In this document: positions 21,406 through 30,661 of the stretch, in pieces
Numbering within the stretch: the first letter of the stretch is position 1
How the letters are laid out: each line of letters begins with the position of its first letter
Assembly: GCF_000280495.2 (NCBI RefSeq)
Contig: NZ_CP018016.1
Location: 3,348,001-3,412,000 of the forward strand
Direction of reading: 5' to 3'
From: Kosakonia radicincitans DSM 16656
GTDB taxonomy: Bacteria; Pseudomonadota; Gammaproteobacteria; Enterobacterales; Enterobacteriaceae
DNA length: 64,000 nt
Made by a program: the position numbers and the translations under genes
The notes under the pieces: generated by a model
Told to the model about the DNA's origin: nothing
Database searches by the model: none
What the model saw: the letters and a program-made list of their open reading frames with translations, nothing else

Positions 21406-22557
21406 ATGAAGATATTCAATAAAATGGCGCTGCTGTTGACGCTTTTCGGCGCCGCGAATGCCATTGCGCAGGCACCGTGGCAAACGCAGGGAGTGGTCGA
21501 AGGTAACCTCCCCGCTTCATGGCAAACGCTGAAAGCAGAGATGCATTACCCCCATTCCTGGCTCTCCGGCCACTATAAAGATTTTACTCAGTGGCAAACC
21601 CTTAGCCGCCAGCTGTTCCGCGCAGCATTGCTTACCCCGACCTCGACGAAACCTTTCGCGCCAGAAATTCTCAGCAAAGAAGATCGTGGCAGTTACACTG
21701 CAGAAAAACTGGCACTTAATATCACCGACGATAATCGTATTGCGGCGCTGCTGCTAATGCCGAAATCCCCGGGACCTCACCCCGCAGTAGTGCTGTTACA
21801 CGATCACGGTTCGAAATTTGATATCGGTAAAGAGAAGCTGATCCGTCCCTGGGGCGATGCAGGAAAGCTCGCCAGCGCGCAAGCCTGGGCTGACAAATTT
21901 TTCAGCGGGAAATTTATCGGTGATGAGTTGGCCAGCCGTGGCTATGCCGTCATCGCCATTGACAGCCCGGGTTGGGGCGATCGCGGGCCAATGGTCTACG
22001 AGCAGCAGCAGGCGCTGGCCAGTAACTATTTCAACCTTGGCCGTTCTCTGGCAGGCGAAATGGCTTATGAAGATATGCGCACGGTAGACTTTATCGCCTC
22101 ATATGCCGGAGTGGACAGTCAACGTGTGGGCGTGCTGGGTTTCTCGATGGGCGGTTTTCGCGCCTGGCAACTGGCAGCACTGAGCGACAAAGTGGCGGCG
22201 ACCGCCGTGATCTCATGGTTTGGTACGTATAACGGCCTGATGCAACCAGGCAATAATGTGCTGCGCGGCCAGTCTGCCTTTTATATGCTCCACCCGGGAA
22301 TGCCTGCGCAGATGGATATTCCGGACATTGCCAGTATCGCTGCGCCTAAACCGATGCTGATATTCAGCGGCGGCCAGGACAAACTGTTCCCGCAGGAAGC
22401 GGTAAAGGAGGCCTTTGCCAAAGTGCACCGCGTCTGGAAATCGCAGCACGCCGACGACAAACTCGTCACCCGAACCTGGCCACAACTGGGGCATGTTTTT
22501 TACCGTGAACAGCAGGATGAAGTCTTTCCGTGGCTGGATAAGTGGCTGAAGCCCTGA
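21406..22557 (+). CDS. Secreted alpha/beta hydrolase (dienelactone-hydrolase-like), accessory gene
   Basis: A 383-residue protein with an N-terminal signal peptide (MKIFNKMALLLTLFGAANAIAQ), so probably periplasmic. The fold signature is clear: HPAVVLLHDHGSKFDIGKEK, nucleophile elbow LGFSMGG (Ser about 247), acid in SGGQDKLFP (Asp about 325), and His in LGHVFYRE (about 363). Such proteins are usually esterases or acetylesterases; the substrate cannot be told. Start: ATG at 21406 with AAGGAG 5 nt upstream is better than the adjacent GTG. It sits between yceF and rluC, where E. coli has no gene, so it is an accessory insertion or a loss in E. coli. Confidence 0.85.
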   Translation: MKIFNKMALLLTLFGAANAIAQAPWQTQGVVEGNLPASWQTLKAEMHYPHSWLSGHYKDFTQWQTLSRQLFRAALLTPTSTKPFAPEILSKEDRGSYTAEKLALNITDDNRIAALLLMPKSPGPHPAVVLLHDHGSKFDIGKEKLIRPWGDAGKLASAQAWADKFFSGKFIGDELASRGYAVIAIDSPGWGDRGPMVYEQQQALASNYFNLGRSLAGEMAYEDMRTVDFIASYAGVDSQRVGVLGFSMGGFRAWQLAALSDKVAATAVISWFGTYNGLMQPGNNVLRGQSAFYMLHPGMPAQMDIPDIASIAAPKPMLIFSGGQDKLFPQEAVKEAFAKVHRVWKSQHADDKLVTRTWPQLGHVFYREQQDEVFPWLDKWLKP

Positions 22558-22594
22558 CCTGTTGCTTCCCCCCTCGTACCGGAGGGGGAAACGC

Positions 22595-23548
22595 TTATTT
22601 GCCGCTGCGCAGCACCTGCAAACAGTGTTTTAGTTCATCATCGAGCGGCGCTTCAATACGTAACGTCTCACCGCTATTTGGATGGGTAAATTTCAGCGCT
22701 GCCGCATGCAAAAACAGACGTGACAAACCGGTTGCTGCCAGTTGCTTGTCAAATTCACGATCGCCATAACGGTCGTCAAAAGCAATCGGATGACCCGCAT
22801 GCTGCGTATGTACGCGGATCTGGTGCGTACGACCGGTTACCGGGCTACAACGTACCAGCGTCGCAAACTCGTAACGCTCTTCCACTTTAAAACGTGTTTC
22901 CGACGGCTTGCCTTCACTGTTGACGCGTACAATGCGTTCACCGCTTTGCAGAATATTCTTCAGCAACGGTGCCTGCACCACTTTTACATGTGACTGCCAC
23001 TGACCGCGCACCAGCGCGAGATAATCTTTCTGCATCTCTTTGCCACGCAGTTGCTCATGCAGCGAACGCAGCGCCGAACGTTTTTTGGCCACCAGCAGAA
23101 CGCCGGAAGTATCGCGATCGAGGCGGTGAACGAGTTCGAGGAACCGGGCTTCCGGACGCAGCGCGCGCAGACCTTCAATCACGCCAAAACTCAGGCCGCT
23201 GCCGCCGTGTACCGCTGTACCGGACGGCTTGTTGAGAACGAGAATATGATCGTCTTCGTACAAAATAACGTCACTCAGTGCCGCAACTTTCTGCAAATGC
23301 GGTGAAACCGCCTCTTCTTCGCGTTCAGCAACGCGCACTGGCGGGATGCGCACTTCGTCACCGGCTTCCAGTTTATATTCCGGTTTGATGCGTTTTTTAT
23401 TCACCCGCACTTCGCCTTTACGCAGAATGCGGTAGATCATGCTTTTCGGCACACCTTTTAATTGGGTGCGTAAAAAGTTATCGATGCGTTGCCCCGCTTC
23501 GTCAGCGGAAATAGCAACAAATTTTACGGATGGTGTCTCAGTTTTCAT
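22595..23548 (-). CDS. rluC: 23S rRNA pseudouridine synthase C (955/2504/2580)
   Basis: RluC converts U955, U2504 and U2580 of 23S rRNA to pseudouridine. The 317-residue chain has an N-terminal S4 domain (IYRILRKGEVRVNKKRIKPEYKL, about 37-60) and the RluA-type catalytic motif ELVHRLDRDTSGVLLVAKK (Asp about 144). RTHQIRVHTQHAGHPIAFDD is also conserved. I used the ATG at 23548 (MKTETPSVKF), where the E. coli protein starts; the upstream 14-residue extension is not family-like. It is divergent from rne. Confidence 0.96.
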   Translation of the reverse strand: MKTETPSVKFVAISADEAGQRIDNFLRTQLKGVPKSMIYRILRKGEVRVNKKRIKPEYKLEAGDEVRIPPVRVAEREEEAVSPHLQKVAALSDVILYEDDHILVLNKPSGTAVHGGSGLSFGVIEGLRALRPEARFLELVHRLDRDTSGVLLVAKKRSALRSLHEQLRGKEMQKDYLALVRGQWQSHVKVVQAPLLKNILQSGERIVRVNSEGKPSETRFKVEERYEFATLVRCSPVTGRTHQIRVHTQHAGHPIAFDDRYGDREFDKQLAATGLSRLFLHAAALKFTHPNSGETLRIEAPLDDELKHCLQVLRSGK

Positions 23549-24120
23549 GGGAGGCGATTCTAAATAGCCATGATGATTAGCGCCACTCATTTTTCTATGC
23601 TTATATTTACATTCGCACCTGGATACTGGCGTTAGATTCTTCTGATTCGGTGGTTATTAAACCAATCTCCGTACAGAGGTGAAAAAACTGTGAGTAACCG
23701 GGTGATAAATGGTAAAAGTCAGCTTGCTATAAGAGGGTTCGCAGGGAATAATGTTGCGGTTTTCCGTGTTGAATCTTGTTGAAACAAGCAAAATAAGCGG
23801 AATGACCAGTTTTGCCTGTCCGATCATACACGCAGCAATGGCGTAAGACGTATTGAACTTTCAGGCAGTTAGCGGGCTGCGGGTTGCAGTCCTTACCGGT
23901 AGATGGAATCTTCTCTGGAGAGTTTTTCCCAGGCTGTTCCCCTGATAATTGCGCTGTATTTTCCACAGGAAATACAGGCAACCGACACACTGCGCCTCTT
24001 AAGCGAGCGACAACCGTGAGGTTGGCGACGTGAATAGTCTCGAGGCCATCGGTTCTCCCCGGAAAGGCGTTATCTTGCCCGCAGCTTAGTCGTCAATGTA
24101 AGAATAATGAGTAAGTTACG
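23549..24120 (+). promoter_or_regulatory. rluC-rne intergenic region with the autoregulatory rne leader
   Basis: This 572-nt non-coding region carries promoters for rluC (minus) and rne (plus). From about 23740 it reads like the long E. coli rne 5' UTR, including GCGGGCTGCGGGTTGCAGTC near 23872 (recalled from the hp2 stem-loop) and GTGAATAGTCTCGAGGCCAT nearer the gene. In E. coli, RNase E cuts its own leader and so adjusts its level; the strong conservation implies the same here. A minus-strand reading frame in it (the yceQ position) is probably not a gene. Confidence 0.8.
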
Positions 24121-27100
24121 ATGAAAAGAATGTTAATCAACGCAACTCAGCAAGAAGAGTTGCGTGTCGCCCTTGTGGATGGGCAGCGCCTGTACGATCT
24201 GGATATCGAAAGTCCGGGGCACGAACAGAAAAAAGCGAACATCTATAAAGGTAAAATCACCCGCATTGAGCCGAGTCTTGAAGCCGCCTTCGTTGATTAC
24301 GGTGCTGAACGACACGGTTTTCTCCCCCTCAAAGAAATCGCGCGCGAATATTTCCCCGCCAATTACAACGCTCATGGCCGTCCTAATATCAAAGATGTGC
24401 TGCGTGAAGGCCAGGAAGTCATCGTCCAGATTGATAAAGAAGAGCGTGGCAATAAAGGCGCTGCGCTGACCACGTTTATTAGCCTTGCGGGCAGTTATCT
24501 GGTGTTAATGCCGAATAACCCGCGCGCTGGCGGCATCTCTCGCCGCATTGAAGGCGACGATCGTACTGAATTAAAGGAAGCCCTCTCCAGCCTCGAATTG
24601 CCGGATGGCATGGGGCTGATTGTACGCACAGCCGGTGTGGGTAAATCCGCCGAAGCGCTGCAATGGGATCTGAGTTTCCGCCTGAAACACTGGGAAGCTA
24701 TCCAGAAAGCCGCTGAAAGCCGTCCAGCGCCGTTCCTGATCCATCAGGAAAGTAACGTCATCGTTCGTGCTTTCCGTGACTACCTGCGCCAGGACATTGG
24801 CGAAATCCTCATCGACAACCCGAAAGTGCTTGAGCTGGCCCGCCAGCATATCTCCGCACTGGGTCGTCCGGATTTCAGCAGCAAAATCAAACTGTACACC
24901 GGTGAAATCCCGCTGTTCAGCCACTACCAGATTGAGTCGCAGATTGAATCTGCCTTCCAGCGTGAAGTGCGTCTGCCGTCCGGCGGCTCCATTGTTATCG
25001 ATTCCACGGAAGCACTGACGGCTATCGATATCAACTCCGCACGCGCAACCCGCGGTGGCGATATCGAAGAAACCGCCTTCAACACCAACCTGGAAGCAGC
25101 CGATGAGATCGCCCGCCAACTGCGCCTGCGCGATCTCGGCGGTCTGATTGTCATTGACTTTATCGATATGACGCCGGTTCGCCATCAGCGCGCTGTTGAG
25201 AACCGTCTGCGCGAAGCCGTACGTCAGGACCGCGCCCGTATTCAGATCAGCCATATTTCCCGCTTTGGCCTGCTGGAGATGTCTCGTCAGCGCCTGAGCC
25301 CATCGCTGGGCGAATCCAGCCACCACGTCTGCCCACGCTGTAGCGGCACCGGTACCATTCGTGATAACGAATCGCTGTCGCTGTCGATTCTGCGCCTGAT
25401 CGAAGAAGAAGCGCTGAAAGAGAACACCCAGGAAGTGCACGCGATTGTGCCGGTCCAGGTCGCCTCTTATCTGCTGAACGAAAAACGTGCTGCGGTCAGC
25501 GCTATCGAAGCCCGCCAGGGCGGCGTACGCTGCGTGATCGTGCCGAACGACCAGATGGAAACGCCGCACTACTCCGTACTGCGTGTGCGTAAAGGCGAAG
25601 AGACGCCGACCCTGAGCTACCTGCTGCCGAAGCTACACGAAGAAGCAATGGCGCTGCCGTCGGAAGAAGAGTATGCCGAGCGTAAACTGCCTGAGCAGCC
25701 TGCGCTGGCGACGTTCGTCATGCCAGATGTTCCGCCTGTGCCGCAAGCGCCTGCCGCCGCTGCTGCACCAGTTGCCAAAGCCGAACCTGCCGCTGTACAA
25801 CCCACCACTCCGGGGCTGTTCAGTCGTTTCTTCTCGGCACTGAAAGGTCTGTTTGCGGGTGAAGAAACCCCGGCAGCCGTCGAAGCCCAGGAAGAGAAAA
25901 AGCCAGCGAAACAAGATCGCCAACAGGATCGTCGCAAACCGCGCCAGAACAATCGTCGCGATCGTAGCGAACGCCGTGATGGCCGCGCTGAAGGTAGCGA
26001 GGCGCGCGAAGGTCGTGAGAATCGTGAAAACCGCGAAAGTCGTGAAGAGAACCGCCGTAATCGCCGCGAGAAATCGCAGCAGAACGTGGAAACTCGCGAA
26101 GCGCGTCAGCCAGTAGCGGTCGAAGAGACGGAAAAAACTAAACAGCGCGATGAGCAGCAACCGTCGCGCCGTGAACGCAACCGTCGCCGTAACGATGACA
26201 AACGTCAGGCACAGCAGGATGTTAAAGAACTGAACCGTGCCGATGCCGATCAGCCTGAGCAGGAAACTGAACAGGAAGAGCGCGTACAGGTGATGCCGCG
26301 TCGTAAGCAGCGTCAACTGAGCCAGAAAGTACGTTTTGAAGATGCGCAGTCCACGGATACTACCGAAGAGACGATGGCTCAGAGTACTGAAGTGGCGAAA
26401 GTCGATCTCCCGGCCGTTGTGGAAACCAGCCAGGATCAGGATGAGAATGCGGAAGCGCGCGAAAATGCGATGCCTCGCCGCTCTCGTCGTTCTCCGCGTC
26501 ATCTGCGCGTCAGCGGCCAGCGCCGTCGTCGCTACCGTGACGAGCGTTATCCGTTGCAGTCAGCCATGCCGTTAACCGTCGCATGTGCTTCACCTGAAAT
26601 GGCTTCCGGTAAGGTATGGATCCGCTACCCGGTTCCGCGCGCTCAGGAAGAGCAGGCGAAAGAGATCGCGGCAGAAGAGAACGTTGCCGTTGAGCAGGAA
26701 GTTGCACCGATGGTGGATGAAGCCGCGCTGGTAAGCGCTGTAGAAACCGAAGTGGTTGAGCAGCAACCCGCAGCAGAAGCAGAAGTTGTCGCGCCAGCCG
26801 CTGAAACGGAAGTGACAGAACCTGTCGTTGTTGAGCCGCAGCAGACTGTCGCTGAGCCAGAAACCGTTGAGGTAGAAACCAGTCATCCGGAGGTTATTGC
26901 CGCGCCGGTTGATGAGCAACCGCAACTGATTGCCGAAGAAGATCGTGTCGTCGCCGAAGAGGTTGCGGAAGAAGCCGCGCCAGCGCAGGAAGCCCCGGCT
27001 CCCATCGTCGAAACCGCTCCGGTCGTTAGCGAAGAATCACAGGCCCCGGTTGCAGAACCGGTTAAAGAAACTGTGGTGCCCGCCGTCGCCCGTAAAGTAG

Positions 27101-27270
27101 CCACTGCGCCGATGACCAAAGCGCCTGCACCGGATTATGTACCGGAAGCGCCGCGTCACAGCGACTGGGTACGTCCTGACTTCAATTTCGAAGGCAAAGG
27201 CTCCGCGGGCGGTCACAGCGCCACCCACGCCGCCACTGCACCGGCAACGAAGCCGCCATCTGTTGGCTAA
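24121..27270 (+). CDS. rne: Ribonuclease E
   Basis: The essential endoribonuclease and scaffold of the RNA degradosome, held at the inner membrane. The 1049-residue chain has an S1 domain (about 36-120), a 5' sensor/RNase H-like region, and the DNase I-like catalytic domain with Asp303 (TAIDINSA) and Asp346 (IVIDFIDM). The Zn-link is CPRC at 404-407. The membrane-targeting helix [17 protein letters not shown] lies near 565-580. The disordered scaffold has Arg-rich RNA-binding stretches (about 600-710) and Glu/Val/Pro-rich repeats (about 840-1000). The C-terminal PNPase-binding end is [18 protein letters not shown]. Long leader upstream; intrinsic terminator 14 nt downstream. Confidence 0.98.
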   Translation: MKRMLINATQQEELRVALVDGQRLYDLDIESPGHEQKKANIYKGKITRIEPSLEAAFVDYGAERHGFLPLKEIAREYFPANYNAHGRPNIKDVLREGQEVIVQIDKEERGNKGAALTTFISLAGSYLVLMPNNPRAGGISRRIEGDDRTELKEALSSLELPDGMGLIVRTAGVGKSAEALQWDLSFRLKHWEAIQKAAESRPAPFLIHQESNVIVRAFRDYLRQDIGEILIDNPKVLELARQHISALGRPDFSSKIKLYTGEIPLFSHYQIESQIESAFQREVRLPSGGSIVIDSTEALTAIDINSARATRGGDIEETAFNTNLEAADEIARQLRLRDLGGLIVIDFIDMTPVRHQRAVENRLREAVRQDRARIQISHISRFGLLEMSRQRLSPSLGESSHHVCPRCSGTGTIRDNESLSLSILRLIEEEALKENTQEVHAIVPVQVASYLLNEKRAAVSAIEARQGGVRCVIVPNDQMETPHYSVLRVRKGEETPTLSYLLPKLHEEAMALPSEEEYAERKLPEQPALATFVMPDVPPVPQAPAAAAAPVAKAEPAAVQPTTPGLFSRFFSALKGLFAGEETPAAVEAQEEKKPAKQDRQQDRRKPRQNNRRDRSERRDGRAEGSEAREGRENRENRESREENRRNRREKSQQNVETREARQPVAVEETEKTKQRDEQQPSRRERNRRRNDDKRQAQQDVKELNRADADQPEQETEQEERVQVMPRRKQRQLSQKVRFEDAQSTDTTEETMAQSTEVAKVDLPAVVETSQDQDENAEARENAMPRRSRRSPRHLRVSGQRRRRYRDERYPLQSAMPLTVACASPEMASGKVWIRYPVPRAQEEQAKEIAAEENVAVEQEVAPMVDEAALVSAVETEVVEQQPAAEAEVVAPAAETEVTEPVVVEPQQTVAEPETVEVETSHPEVIAAPVDEQPQLIAEEDRVVAEEVAEEAAPAQEAPAPIVETAPVVSEESQAPVAEPVKETVVPAVARKVATAPMTKAPAPDYVPEAPRHSDWVRPDFNFEGKGSAGGHSATHAATAPATKPPSVG

Positions 27271-27283
27271 TCGCCAGACAGCC

Positions 27284-27312
27284 AAAAGCCGACCTCAGGG
27301 TCGGCTTTTTTA
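27284..27312. terminator. Bidirectional terminator between rne and the lysR-type gene
   Basis: AGCCGACC (27287-27294), TCAG loop, GGTCGGCT (27299-27306), flanked by AAAA and TTTTTT. It is a canonical terminator on the plus strand for rne, and has a T-run on the minus strand for the LysR gene, whose stop codon is at 27310. Confidence 0.92.
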
Positions 27313-28248
27313 TGCCTGCCGCGCAGGCTGGCGCATGCCTCCCAGCCCCGGCATCACTTCACGCATCAATTGCAAAAATTTTCGCAATCGCGCCGGATAG
27401 TACCGCGCCCACGGATACACCAGATGTACCGGCAGCGCCGCCGCCTGCCATTCCGGCAACAAAGCAACCAGTTTCCCGCTGCGTATCTCCTCTTCCACCG
27501 CCCAACTGGAGATAACCGCCAGACCAAGACCACTGATTGCCGTATTCCGCGCAGCGTACAGGCTGTCGGTAAACAGTCTTGGCGAGATCGGCACCTGTTC
27601 CGCATCGCCGGTTTGCTGATGTGTCAGATGAATTTCATGCTGATAAAAAGTGTTCAGCGCTATCCACGGCAAGGCTGAGAGTTGCTGTGGGGTCTCAATT
27701 GCCGGAAAACGCGCCAGCAAGGCCGGAGAAGCCACCAGGCTGCGGGGGACTTCTGCCAGCAGCACCGACACCGTTGCCGGGTCCACTTCCGCGCCGACGC
27801 GAATAGCACAATCGATGTTCACGCTAAGAAAATCGACCGTTTTATCGTTCAGCATCCACTCGACAGAAAGCTGCGGGTGTCGCTCGAGAAATTCGGTGAG
27901 CGGCCCAAGTAACTGCTCCTGACCAAAAGCATGTGGCGCGCGCACGCGCAGAATACCGACCGGTTCATCGTCAGACTGGCTCAGCTCATCCTCCAGGGCT
28001 ACCCAGGCATCCGCTACCCGTTTTGCATGTTGATAACAGCGTTCACCATCATCGGTCAGCTTCATCGCATGGGTGGTGCGCAGCAACAACTTCACGCCAA
28101 GCAGGGTTTCCAGTGACTGCAAACGGCGGCTGACCGTCGCCTGCGTCGTTCCCAACTGGCGCGCAGCTGCCGACAGCGAGCCCGCTTCCACGATACGGAT
28201 AAACGTCCGCATCAAATCCACTCTGTCTATACGCTCCTGGCGCTTCAT
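27310..28248 (-). CDS. LysR-family transcriptional regulator, accessory gene
   Basis: A 312-residue LysR-type regulator. The winged helix-turn-helix is MRTFIRIVEAGSLSAAARQLGTTQATVSRRLQSLE, split here as residues about 13-47, with the SAAARQLGTTQATVSRRLQ recognition helix. The effector-binding domain follows (LRVRAPHAFGQEQLLGPL from about 103). Of several in-frame starts I chose the ATG at 28248 (MKRQERIDRVDLM), which puts the HTH at the usual distance. It is divergent from an MFS transporter gene and probably controls it from a palindrome in the shared promoter. The pair sits between rne and flgL, which are adjacent in E. coli. The effector is unknown. Confidence 0.9.
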   Translation of the reverse strand: MKRQERIDRVDLMRTFIRIVEAGSLSAAARQLGTTQATVSRRLQSLETLLGVKLLLRTTHAMKLTDDGERCYQHAKRVADAWVALEDELSQSDDEPVGILRVRAPHAFGQEQLLGPLTEFLERHPQLSVEWMLNDKTVDFLSVNIDCAIRVGAEVDPATVSVLLAEVPRSLVASPALLARFPAIETPQQLSALPWIALNTFYQHEIHLTHQQTGDAEQVPISPRLFTDSLYAARNTAISGLGLAVISSWAVEEEIRSGKLVALLPEWQAAALPVHLVYPWARYYPARLRKFLQLMREVMPGLGGMRQPARQA

Positions 28249-28260
28249 ATTTATTTTGCC

Positions 28261-28277
28261 TATACGTTTCACGTATA
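28261..28277. promoter_or_regulatory. Palindrome in the lysR-MFS divergent promoter, candidate operator
   Basis: TATACG-TTTCA-CGTATA is a perfect 6-5-6 inverted repeat with the T-N11-A core typical of LysR-type operators. It lies 12 nt upstream of the regulator start and about 110 nt upstream of the transporter. This position fits autorepression plus control of the transporter. Function is inferred from form and place. Confidence 0.6.
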
Positions 28278-28385
28278 ACCGTTTTACCACTCCGCAGGCT
28301 ACCGCGCCACAGCGTATTAGAGAAGAATGTCCTCACTGCGTAGCACGCCTACGAACTCATAAAAACCATACCGGGGAAACACTGT

Positions 28386-29597
28386 ATGAACCGTCATTCT
28401 CTTTCGACAGATGTTGTTGGCTGGGTCATTTTAGCGCTGGCGCTGGGCGCCGGATTTAGCGTGGCATCTATCTACTATTCGCAGCCGTTGCTGCCGCTGA
28501 TGGGTAGCGATCTGCACCTGACCGTTAACGGCATGGGGCTGGTACCGACGCTGACTCAGGCCGGTTATGCGCTGGGTATTTTGTTTTTACTACCGCTGGG
28601 CGATCGCCATGATCGTCGCCGCCTCATCCTGATAAAAAGCGTGGCACTGGCGATTCTGCTGCTGGCCTGTAGCCTGACCAGCAACCTGCCCTCTCTATTG
28701 CTCGTCAGCCTGATGCTGGGGATGGCGGCGACAATGGCGCAGGATATTGTCCCGGCGGCGGCCATTCTGGCACCAGCGGGCAAACAGGGGAAAATGGTCG
28801 GCACGGTGATGACCGGCTTACTGCTGGGCATTCTGCTCTCTCGTACTGTTAGCGGCTTTGTCGGTGCAGCATTTGGCTGGCGGGTAATGTATCAACTTGC
28901 TGCCGTCAGTATTGCCCTGATTGGCGTGCTGATGTGGTCCGTGCTGCCGCGTTTTGCCACCCACTCTACGCTGAGCTATCCGGCACTGATGAAATCGATG
29001 GCGCACCTGTGGCAACGTTATCCGGCACTGCGCCGTGCGGCTTTCGCCCAGGGTTTCTTGTCCATCGCTTTTAGCGCCTTCTGGTCTACGCTTGCGGTAA
29101 TGCTGCTGGAAAAATATCAGTTGGGTAGTGCCGTTGCCGGTACATTCGGTATTGCGGGTGCCGCCGGTGCGCTGGCCGCACCGCTGGCTGGTGGTCTGGC
29201 AGATAAAGTCGGCGCTGAAAAAGTGACGCAGCTGGGCGCCGGGCTGGTGACGCTCTCTTTTGCCCTGATGTTTTTACTGCCGGCACTGCCGCCACACGCT
29301 CAGCTTATCCTGATTGCGCTCTCTGCCGTCGGCTTCGATCTCGGTCTGCAATCCAGCCTCGTGGCGCACCAGAATCTGGTATACGGTCTGGAGCCGCAAG
29401 CGCGTGGCCGCCTGAATGCGCTACTGTTTACAGGTGTGTTTATCGGTATGGCGGTGGGTTCTGCACTGGGCAGTAAACTCTATTCCGTTGCCTCATGGCA
29501 GGGTGTGGTGGTGCTGGCGACGCTCTCTGGCTTTATCGCGCTGGTCATTCGCCTGGTTGATGCCCGTCGCATCCAGCAAGCAACGCAGAAAGCATAA
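28386..29597 (+). CDS. Major facilitator superfamily transporter, accessory gene
   Basis: A 403-residue membrane protein with 12 predicted hydrophobic segments. The MFS motif A in the loop between helices 2 and 3 is PLGDRHDRRRLI (about 62-73), and a weaker repeat at the domain junction is GGLADKVGAEK (about 271). It belongs to the drug-H+ antiporter-like (DHA1-type) proteins, so efflux is more likely than uptake. The substrate cannot be told from sequence. It is divergently paired with the LysR gene. Its 3' end faces flgL across a hairpin that terminates the flgKL transcript. Confidence 0.9.
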   Translation: MNRHSLSTDVVGWVILALALGAGFSVASIYYSQPLLPLMGSDLHLTVNGMGLVPTLTQAGYALGILFLLPLGDRHDRRRLILIKSVALAILLLACSLTSNLPSLLLVSLMLGMAATMAQDIVPAAAILAPAGKQGKMVGTVMTGLLLGILLSRTVSGFVGAAFGWRVMYQLAAVSIALIGVLMWSVLPRFATHSTLSYPALMKSMAHLWQRYPALRRAAFAQGFLSIAFSAFWSTLAVMLLEKYQLGSAVAGTFGIAGAAGALAAPLAGGLADKVGAEKVTQLGAGLVTLSFALMFLLPALPPHAQLILIALSAVGFDLGLQSSLVAHQNLVYGLEPQARGRLNALLFTGVFIGMAVGSALGSKLYSVASWQGVVVLATLSGFIALVIRLVDARRIQQATQKA

Positions 29598-29601
29598 GGC
29601 A

Positions 29602-29633
29602 AAAAAAAGGCCCGCTCCGGTAACAGAGCGGGC
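29602..29633 (-). terminator. Rho-independent terminator of the flgKL transcript
   Basis: GCCCGCTC (29610-29617), an 8-nt loop and GAGCGGGC (29626-29633), with eight A immediately before the stem on the plus strand, i.e. a long T-run after it on the minus strand. The 3' UTR from the flgL stop (29679) to here could yield a small RNA like FlgO of E. coli. Confidence 0.92.
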
Positions 29634-29678
29634 ATACGGAACATGCCCCAGTTTCAAGACATGCTCAAAATGAAACGA

Positions 29679-30647
29679 TTACGAGTTAATCTGGAACAAC
29701 GACATTCCCTGCATATCGGAGAATGCTTTGTAAGAAGCCTGCAATGCAGCCTGTTGCATGGTGTAGGACGAAATCACCGAGTTCCAGTCCACATCCACCA
29801 GATCGCTTTTCTGCTGTGTCAGACCCAGCGCACGGTCATCACCCAACGAATCAAGGCTGTCCAGCTCATTCAACTGCGTGCCCAACTCCGCGCGTACCGT
29901 CAGCACGTTGTTCAGGGAGTTCGTCAAGCCACGACTGGTTTTATCAACCGCGGCCTGTGCGGTCGCTTTGGCCGTCTCATCGCCGGAAACCGGCGTATTC
30001 AGCGCAGCGATGGCCGTATCCAGCATTTTAAACAGATCCGTTTCCGAAGTTCCCGGCGCACCGGTTGCCGGATCCGTCGGTTCAGGCGTGGCGTTACTGG
30101 TGATACGGTTAAAAATTTCATCCCCCGTATGGGCAATCACCATGGTGCGGGAAGCGTCAACCTGCTGGGTGATATTCTGCGTACCGCCGCTGTATGTACC
30201 GGTAGAGTCATACGGCGCAGTTTCAGTTTTATAGCCGCCAAAAATATAACGCCCGTTACCGTCAGTGCTGTTCGCCAGGTTCAACAACTGATCGCGATAG
30301 CCTTGCAGTTTGCTGGCCAGCGATGCGCGGTCATCGTCGCTGAGCGAGCCGCTACCGGCCTCAACGATAGTGGACTGCGCGCCCTGAATAGCGGTCGTTA
30401 CCTGCTGCAACACGCTCTCTTCCAGCGACACTTTTTGTTCGGCGAAAGTACGCGCTGTCGCATACTGGGTGTTCTGCGACTGCGCCTGAGAGATCACTAC
30501 CGCCTGCGAAGCGGCGATCGGATCGTCAGACGGACGGTTCACACGCTGCCCGGTAGACATTTGCTCACCGTAGGCCAGCCATTTACTCTGCGCATTGGTA
30601 ACGCCGCGCATGTTTTGTTCATACATCATTTGCGTGCTGATACGCAT
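29679..30647 (-). CDS. flgL: Flagellar hook-filament junction protein FlgL
   Basis: FlgL (HAP3) joins the hook to the filament, above FlgK. The 322-residue chain begins MRISTQMMYEQNMRG and contains GRYIFGGYKTETAPYDS and, at the end, the coiled-coil segment LQASYKAFSDMQGMSLFQINS, all flagellin-superfamily features. I preferred the second of two adjacent ATGs, because AAGGGG is 6 nt from it and 3 nt from the first. flgK ends 14 nt upstream. The middle section (about 170-200, rich in Pro/Thr/Ala) varies from E. coli. Confidence 0.96.
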   Translation of the reverse strand: MRISTQMMYEQNMRGVTNAQSKWLAYGEQMSTGQRVNRPSDDPIAASQAVVISQAQSQNTQYATARTFAEQKVSLEESVLQQVTTAIQGAQSTIVEAGSGSLSDDDRASLASKLQGYRDQLLNLANSTDGNGRYIFGGYKTETAPYDSTGTYSGGTQNITQQVDASRTMVIAHTGDEIFNRITSNATPEPTDPATGAPGTSETDLFKMLDTAIAALNTPVSGDETAKATAQAAVDKTSRGLTNSLNNVLTVRAELGTQLNELDSLDSLGDDRALGLTQQKSDLVDVDWNSVISSYTMQQAALQASYKAFSDMQGMSLFQINS

Positions 30648-30661
30648 CATTCACCCCTTAC

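Noticed and set aside
23727..23990. 87-codon minus-strand frame in the rne leader (yceQ position)
   Set aside because: It overlaps the conserved rne leader. The apparent essentiality of yceQ in E. coli is generally explained by loss of the rne promoter. The translation has no recognisable domain and no good ribosome site was seen.
24571..25569. 332-codon frame antisense to rne
   Set aside because: It is opposite the conserved catalytic domain of RNase E; no domain, no ribosome site.
27310..29597. LysR/MFS pair as part of the flagellar regulon
   Set aside because: Position next to flgL is suggestive, but no FliA or FlhDC motif lies in its promoter, and terminators separate it from rne and flgL.
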